This document shows, piece by piece, positions 59,241-64,000 of a stretch of 64,000 bases of DNA. The DNA lies in the NCBI GenBank assembly GCA_023614405.1, contig CM042687.1:236556292-236620291 (forward strand). Reading direction: 5' to 3'. Each line of letters begins with the position of its first letter. Within the stretch, counting starts at the first letter, position 1. The notes beneath the pieces are model-generated. The model had not been told where the DNA came from, searched no databases, and saw nothing but the letters and a program-made list of their open reading frames with translations. Made by a program: the position numbers and the translations under genes. Source of the stretch: Avena insularis (lineage: Eukaryota > Streptophyta > Magnoliopsida > Poales > Poaceae).

Positions 59241-60653
59241 ATACCGACATCACACTCATATATATATCATGCTCAGTCGGTTCTTTGTGTATCCATTGTT
59301 TCGCCTTCTTTTTGGTTCTTGTTGCTTCTTTCTCAAAAACACAAAAATACCAAAAATATTTTCGTTGTTTCTCTTTCCTTGTTTCTTTGCTTTGGTTTGC
59401 CTTAAAAGAAAAATCCAAAAAGATGTTGCTTTGTTTGGTTTCCTTTTTCTTTGTTTGTTTTTTTTGCTTTGTTTGCTTTCTTTAAAAAATTGAAAACACC
59501 AAAAATATTTGTTATTCTTCATTGGTTTTGTGAGTTCTTTGCAAGGTTCAGCCGTCCTCAGTGGATTTTAGTTTCATGTTATTATTCAAGTCACACAAGT
59601 GAATGGAAATAATGAAGATTAAGACAACTTGAAGAGTGGTAAGAGGCTGGTAACGAACTCTATTTGTTTTCATTTTTTGTACATATACTCATCATTGTGA
59701 GAATGTTTAGTCTGCTTATTGTAAGGAGTGTGTTACTGATGGATGCTTAGTAGTTCTTGCTTGTCTATGATTAGCTCCAGCTTGCTAATAGTTTGTAGCA
59801 TGTCATATGAATGTTTGCTTGCCTTGTTTTATTCATATTTTGGTATGATATTGTGGTATCCTCCTCTGACTATTCATGTGAATCGACTTGGCACATGCTC
59901 ACGCATGCATATGACTAAACAATAGTCAGTAAGCCTCGATGATTTATTTTGCCTCAGAGTTCTAGTATTACTTTCATGCCATAATTAGCCCTGTTTTGTT
60001 GCACGCATGATTATGACAATTATTGCTCTCTCTTTTGTCGCTCCCTCTCCATTGCTAGCCTTTATTTGCACTGAGTATGAGCTCTACCTGTGTTTCCAAC
60101 TCCCCAAAACCAACATTGCCAGCTGTGTCCACCATACCTACTTATTAGCAATTTTTGCTATTTCAGTGCATATTCAATATGACTTGTTTTCTTCCAAATA
60201 AAATGTTTGTCTATTTGAGAAAGTTAGTTAGTAAATCTCTCACGAAATTGATGGCACACTTTATTCCTTGCACTTAATAATCCTGAAACATTGTGACCTG
60301 TCCATGAAAGTTATATGCTGGGAGTCAGCAGAACCGTGCTGTCACGGGGAACGCTTTCAACACTTTTTGGATATCCTATCCAGTTGATACTTTGCTCTTT
60401 TGTTTACGGATGTCGACGATGTGAAATAAAAGGGGAGCTTGTGAGTTCATGGAGTCTATACATTGTATTAGAGAAACGCCTAGGCCGCTAGCCTAAGCCA
60501 TGCCTAATCATGGTGGAAACTTGCAGCATCACCATAATGAGCATTCTATGAAGCATCCTCAATAAAAAGCTATGCACATAGTAAATAAAAAGATCGCTGA
60601 GACGCTCATTGTATGCTTACCTTGTCATTTTGATCATGGGATAGCTCCTTTAT
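59241..60653 (+). other. Element F 3' non-coding region
   Basis: AT-rich with T-rich and CAAAAA-type runs at 59300-59520. No gene recognised and no 3' LTR of F found before element G begins. Confidence 0.5.
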
Positions 60654-62134
60654 GATACGTTGGAAACGTATCTATAATTTTTGATGCTCCATGCTTGTTT
60701 AGTATCTACTTTGCTTTACTTGTCCACACTTTGAGGTGATTTTTATATGTTTTCTGGTACTAACCTATTAACAAGTTGCAATAGTGCCAGATGCCTGTTT
60801 TCTGCTGTTTTTGTTTCAGAAAAGTTAGTAAAGAAGTATTCTCGGAATTGGACGGGACGAAGGACAAAGTCAATTACTTTCCATGGGAAACAAGAAGTCC
60901 AGAGGAGAGCCGGAGAGGCCGGCTAGAGGGGCCAAACCCCCTAGGCGCGGCCACATGTTGGCCCGTGTTTGGCTAGGGTTTGGCGACCCTGGTCGCCTCC
61001 CGGTCTCGCCCCTGTCTATAGCCGCCACCACCATCGTTCCTAGATCGAGGGATCTAAAGTTCTTCTCGGCACCCTGCCAGAGGGGAGATCATCCCGAAGG
61101 CCTTCTCTCCGGTATGATTCGTGAGTAGTTCCACCTTGGACTCTGGGTACATGTAGTAGCTAGATGGTTGTATCTCCTCCTTTGTGCTTTCATGTATAGA
61201 TCTTGTGAGCTCCGTTCATGATCAAGATCTAATCTATTTGTAATCATGCATGTTGTGTTTGCGGGGATCCGATGGATATTGAGATTATTATGTTGGTTTG
61301 ATTAGTGGTTTTATCTTTATGATTCTATCATGTTTGTGTTGTTTGTGATCTTGCATGCTCTCCGTTGCTAGTGGTTATCTTGGCCAAGTAGTTACTAGTG
61401 ACTCCAAGAGGCAGTATTTATGCTCGATAGTGGGTTCATGCCTCTAGTTTCCAAGGGAAGAGACAATAATCTCTTCGGTTGTAGATGTGCTGTTGCTACT
61501 AGGGAGAAAACAACGGTCTCTTGTTCATGGAACATGTGGACTGTTTACCTTACACACTTTGCTTAAAGTAGCTTGCAACTTAATAATGGAGGGGGTTCGG
61601 ATGATAACCTGAAGGTGGACTTATAGTCATAGATGCAGTTGGATGATGGTCTATGTATATTGTTGTATTTCCCAATCAACCTTATAGGATCTTTCTGGCT
61701 AGTAATTGCATTGTTATGCCTTGCTCAGTTCCTGTCAATTGCCCCGCTGTAATTTGTTTACCCTTCATGCCATGTTGTTTATCTAAGGAGAGCACATCTA
61801 GTGAACTATGGACCCCGGTCTAATCTTTACCATTGATACATCTTCCACTGTTACTTGTTTACTTGCTGCAAATCATTACCTACCACACCATACGTTTATC
61901 CTTTGTGACAGCAAACCGGTGAGCTTGACAACCTCACTGATTCGTTGGGGCAAAGTCTTGAGTTTGTGTTGTGCAGGTCTCCACGTTGTTTGCAACACCT
62001 ATGTGACGTTTCCTTTCTCCTTCTGGTTCGATAACCTCGGTCTCAACTGAGGGAAAACTTGCTGCTTGCTGCTTCACACCTTGCTCTTGGGGTTTCCAAC
62101 GAAGCTCTTCCACGTCAAACACCAGGCGCCATCA
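60654..62134 (+). repeat. Element G 5' LTR
   Basis: About 1.48 kb, TGATACG... to ...GCCATCA. It contains the GGCACCCTGCC module (61069) shared with F's LTR, but otherwise differs from it. The end is chosen by the spacing to the primer site and is therefore approximate. Confidence 0.7.
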
Positions 62135-62207
62135 AGCTTTCTGGTGCCGTTACTAGGGAATCTACTTCAACCTCTTCCACCTCGTAAAGCGCTATCAACA
62201 AGTTTTT

Positions 62208-62225
62208 TGGCACCGTTGCCGGGGA
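62208..62225 (+). promoter_or_regulatory. Primer binding site of element G (tRNA-Asp), second copy
   Basis: TGGCACCGTTGCCGGGGA, one mismatch to the complement of the tRNA-Asp 3' end. A decayed copy (TGGTGCCGTTACTAGGGA) lies at 62142-62159, each preceded by an ATCAA-type sequence. Confidence 0.82.
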
Positions 62226-62427
62226 GGCTAAGGACGTCTTCACTAGGGGAGTCCTTCACTTCCTTTCTCTTTACTTTGTTTTTAGTTTGCTTTGTTTCTT
62301 TGGCTTGGTTTTGTTTGCCTGTTTCCAAAAACCCCAAAAAATTTAGTCTAGCTTGGTTTGCTTGCCTTATTCAAAAACACACAAAAAAATAGTTCCTGCA
62401 CTAGTTGCCACCTTGCTCTAGCTCACC

Positions 62428-63038
62428 ATGTTACTCCCCCAGTTCTCTCTGAAAAATCTTGCAATAGGTAGTGGCTCCATAATTGGGAAAAATAATATTG
62501 AAGAATTGTTCAATTATGTTAGAAAGCATGAGGATATTGAGGATAAATCTATAGCTGAACTTGCTCCTAATTATGAGATTGCTGCAGCCTATTTAGTTCA
62601 TATGTTGGAGGCTAGGTTTGTTAGCCTTAACCCCTTCATACAATTCTTATTCCTAAACCTAAAAGAAGAGAAGAACGTGGAAAAAAGGGAATTCATCCTT
62701 GAAACTTTTTATCAAAAGAATTCCATCATGTTGCTAGGGAGGCTAAAAAGGTCTTTGAACGTTTCAATAAGCTAGGTTCAAGTGTAGATGTTGTGGGTAT
62801 TTCTGATAAAAAGCCTAGAGAGGAATTCAATATACCCATACCCTATAAGCTTGTTGGAATGCATGAAGCCTTTGAAAACAACTTCGATTGGATTGCCCCT
62901 GAAAATCTTTTTGATGAAGGTAGTAGACAAAATAGAGATGAGAAACGATCCTCCAAAACCCATTTGGATGAGATACCTTTTATAGTTGAAGAATTTGCAA
63001 GTATGAATGTTAATGCTTCCTCATTTGAAAATACTTGA
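62428..63038 (+). pseudogene. Element G gag-position ORF, unrecognised
   Basis: First piece 62428-62775 (NIEELFNYVRKHEDIEDKSI, APNYEIAAAYLVHMLEARF), then a frameshift near 62740, then a piece to 63038 (KKVFERFNKLGSSVDVVG, IPYKLVGMHEAFENNFDWI, IPFIVEEFASMNVNASSFEN). It occupies the place of gag, but I see no zinc knuckle or protease. I do not recognise the family. Confidence 0.5.
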
Positions 63039-64000
63039 TTCTTCTTGCTTCTTGTGCCTAACCTAAAGGCGTTAAAGAAAAGTACTTGTTGGGAGATAAC
63101 CCAAGAGTTTCCTTGAGTCTTGGAAGTTATTAATTATGTAATGACCTCTCCTTATCCTTTTTGTTTGCTTTTTGTGCCAGGAATGACCTCTTATGAGAGG
63201 GAAATAAGATTTGGGGAGTTGCTGTCCTGAAACAGATTTCTATCCTCCATCAAAAACATTCGTGAGGAGGGTCTGTAACTTGGATTGAGCTCAAAATTTA
63301 CGAATAAATCCCCTAGTATGTTGTATAACATTCGTTAGTTCAACACTTTTTTATTTGAGCAACATAAGATGTTCAAAAAAATTCGTTTATACCTGCTGGT
63401 CTGTTTTGACAGATTTCTGCCATTGTTTGCATTTGCTTCTTATTGATTCCATTTTGAGCTCTCTTCAGGTAAATTGAGTTTCTTTGAAGGAGTTACTACA
63501 GTATCTTATGTTTTTAGTGAAAAGACTTGCTGTTCCAAAGCTTTGCCAGTGGTCTAATATCTTTTGAATAAGCTAATGTTGCTAATGAAGATTGCGTGAA
63601 GTTTTGTATGAAGGAAAAATTTCAGGTGTAGAGAGAGAATGATGCATTGAGATGACGAATGGACAAAAGATCAAGCTTGGGGATGCCACCATGGTGTCAC
63701 CCCAAGAAATATCCAAGAAGTACAAGCGTCAAAGCTTGGGGATGCCCAAGGCATCCCCTTCTTCATCAATAAAAAGCTCAGGTATGTCTAGACACTTTGT
63801 TTTTATTGTTTCATGCACAGTTGTGTTATTCTTGGAGCGTCTTAGTTTTCATCTGATTTGTTTAGTTTGTTTAGTTTACTTTAGTAGTTTGGACCCCGTT
63901 CTCGCTATGTTGTTTTGCAAATAAGTTTCTTGGTTTTTGGAAAGGAGTAGTAAGTTCTTGCTTGAAGTGCAAGAGGAGCTTGCATTGACTGTGACTTAGA
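63039..64000 (+). other. Element G 3' internal region, non-coding
   Basis: Contains GTTGGGAGATAACCCAAG (63089), a self-complementary motif known after coding parts in Triticeae Athila-type elements, and two AAGCTTGGGGATGCC tracts (63673 and 63732). No gene supported. Confidence 0.55.
63732..63758 (+). promoter_or_regulatory. Element G polypurine-like tract with inverted repeat
   Basis: AAGCTTGGGGATGCC (63732-63746), with perfect 9-base arms GGGGATGCC (63738-63746) and GGCATCCCC (63750-63758). An imperfect version lies at 63673-63703. Confidence 0.6.

Larger units (their letters stand above)
53614..60653 (+). mobile_element. Element F: Athila-type Ty3/gypsy element without pol
   Basis: LTR remnant, tRNA-Asp primer site, gag-protease, then an ATHILA-family ORF and a G-rich polypurine-like tract. 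RT, RNase H and integrase are absent: only 165 bases of non-coding text separate the protease stop from the next recognised leader. The gag start (MGKSRDGKFPILPST) resembles Triticeae Sabrina-like elements. The left end is cut by H; the right end is cut by G or lies outside. Confidence 0.78.
60654..64000 (+). mobile_element. Element G: Athila-type LTR element, right end outside window
   Basis: LTR starts TGATACGTTGGAAACGTATC, close to the known start of Sabrina/WHAM-like Triticeae LTRs, followed by tRNA-Asp primer sites and a short internal region with one broken ORF. No RT seen. The text resembles large non-autonomous Athila relatives. Confidence 0.72.

Overview
The window is 64 kb of nested LTR retrotransposons from a grass genome, most likely Triticeae (wheat, barley, rye or Aegilops). 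The basis is a BARE-1/Angela-type copia LTR, Athila-type LTRs beginning TGATACG, several Ty3/gypsy elements with 3-4 kb LTRs, and tRNA-iMet or tRNA-Asp primer sites. I see no host gene. Almost every coding region is broken by stops, frameshifts or later insertions. The letters A-H are local labels for the elements.

Layout. A (1-11186, +) is a Tat-clade gypsy element cut by the left edge. It has decayed gag-pol, a second (archaeal-type) RNase H, and a long 3' region holding a spliced antisense gene, and it sits in the gag of H. H (- strand, 11187-13234 and 51943-53613) is an Angela/BARE-like copia element. Its LTR is split by B (13235-51937, -), a chromodomain (Tekay/Del-like) gypsy element with about 4 kb LTRs, flanked by CGTTC target-site duplications (TSDs). 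B holds two insertions. E (13330-16002, +, TSD GATAC) is a 2.7 kb non-coding relative of A inside B's left LTR. C (22225-44315, +, TSD GATAC) is a second chromodomain gypsy element inside B's pol. C's 3' LTR in turn holds D (34044-43361, -, TSD ATCAC), whose LTRs are 3.9 kb and whose only gene is a multi-zinc-knuckle protein. To the right, F (53614-60653, +) is an Athila-type element with gag-protease and an ATHILA ORF but no reverse transcriptase, and G (60654-64000, +) is another Athila-type element cut by the right edge. Order of insertion: F, then H, then A and B, then C and E, then D. G entered F at an unknown time.

How parts relate. Two pairs look like a coding element plus a non-autonomous relative: A with E (shared LTR and 3' modules) and C with D (homologous LTRs). 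B and C both carry, between primer site and gag, a 264-268 codon ORF ('ORF0') with a conserved centre, a helical/coiled-coil part and an acidic tail. A's antisense gene has at least six exons with good splice sites. Seven elements carry a short inverted repeat next to a G-rich polypurine tract at, or in two cases possibly near, the 3' end of the internal region; in A and E this hairpin-tract module is repeated several times. These are the parts most worth following up. All coordinates and comparisons were read by eye, without alignment software.
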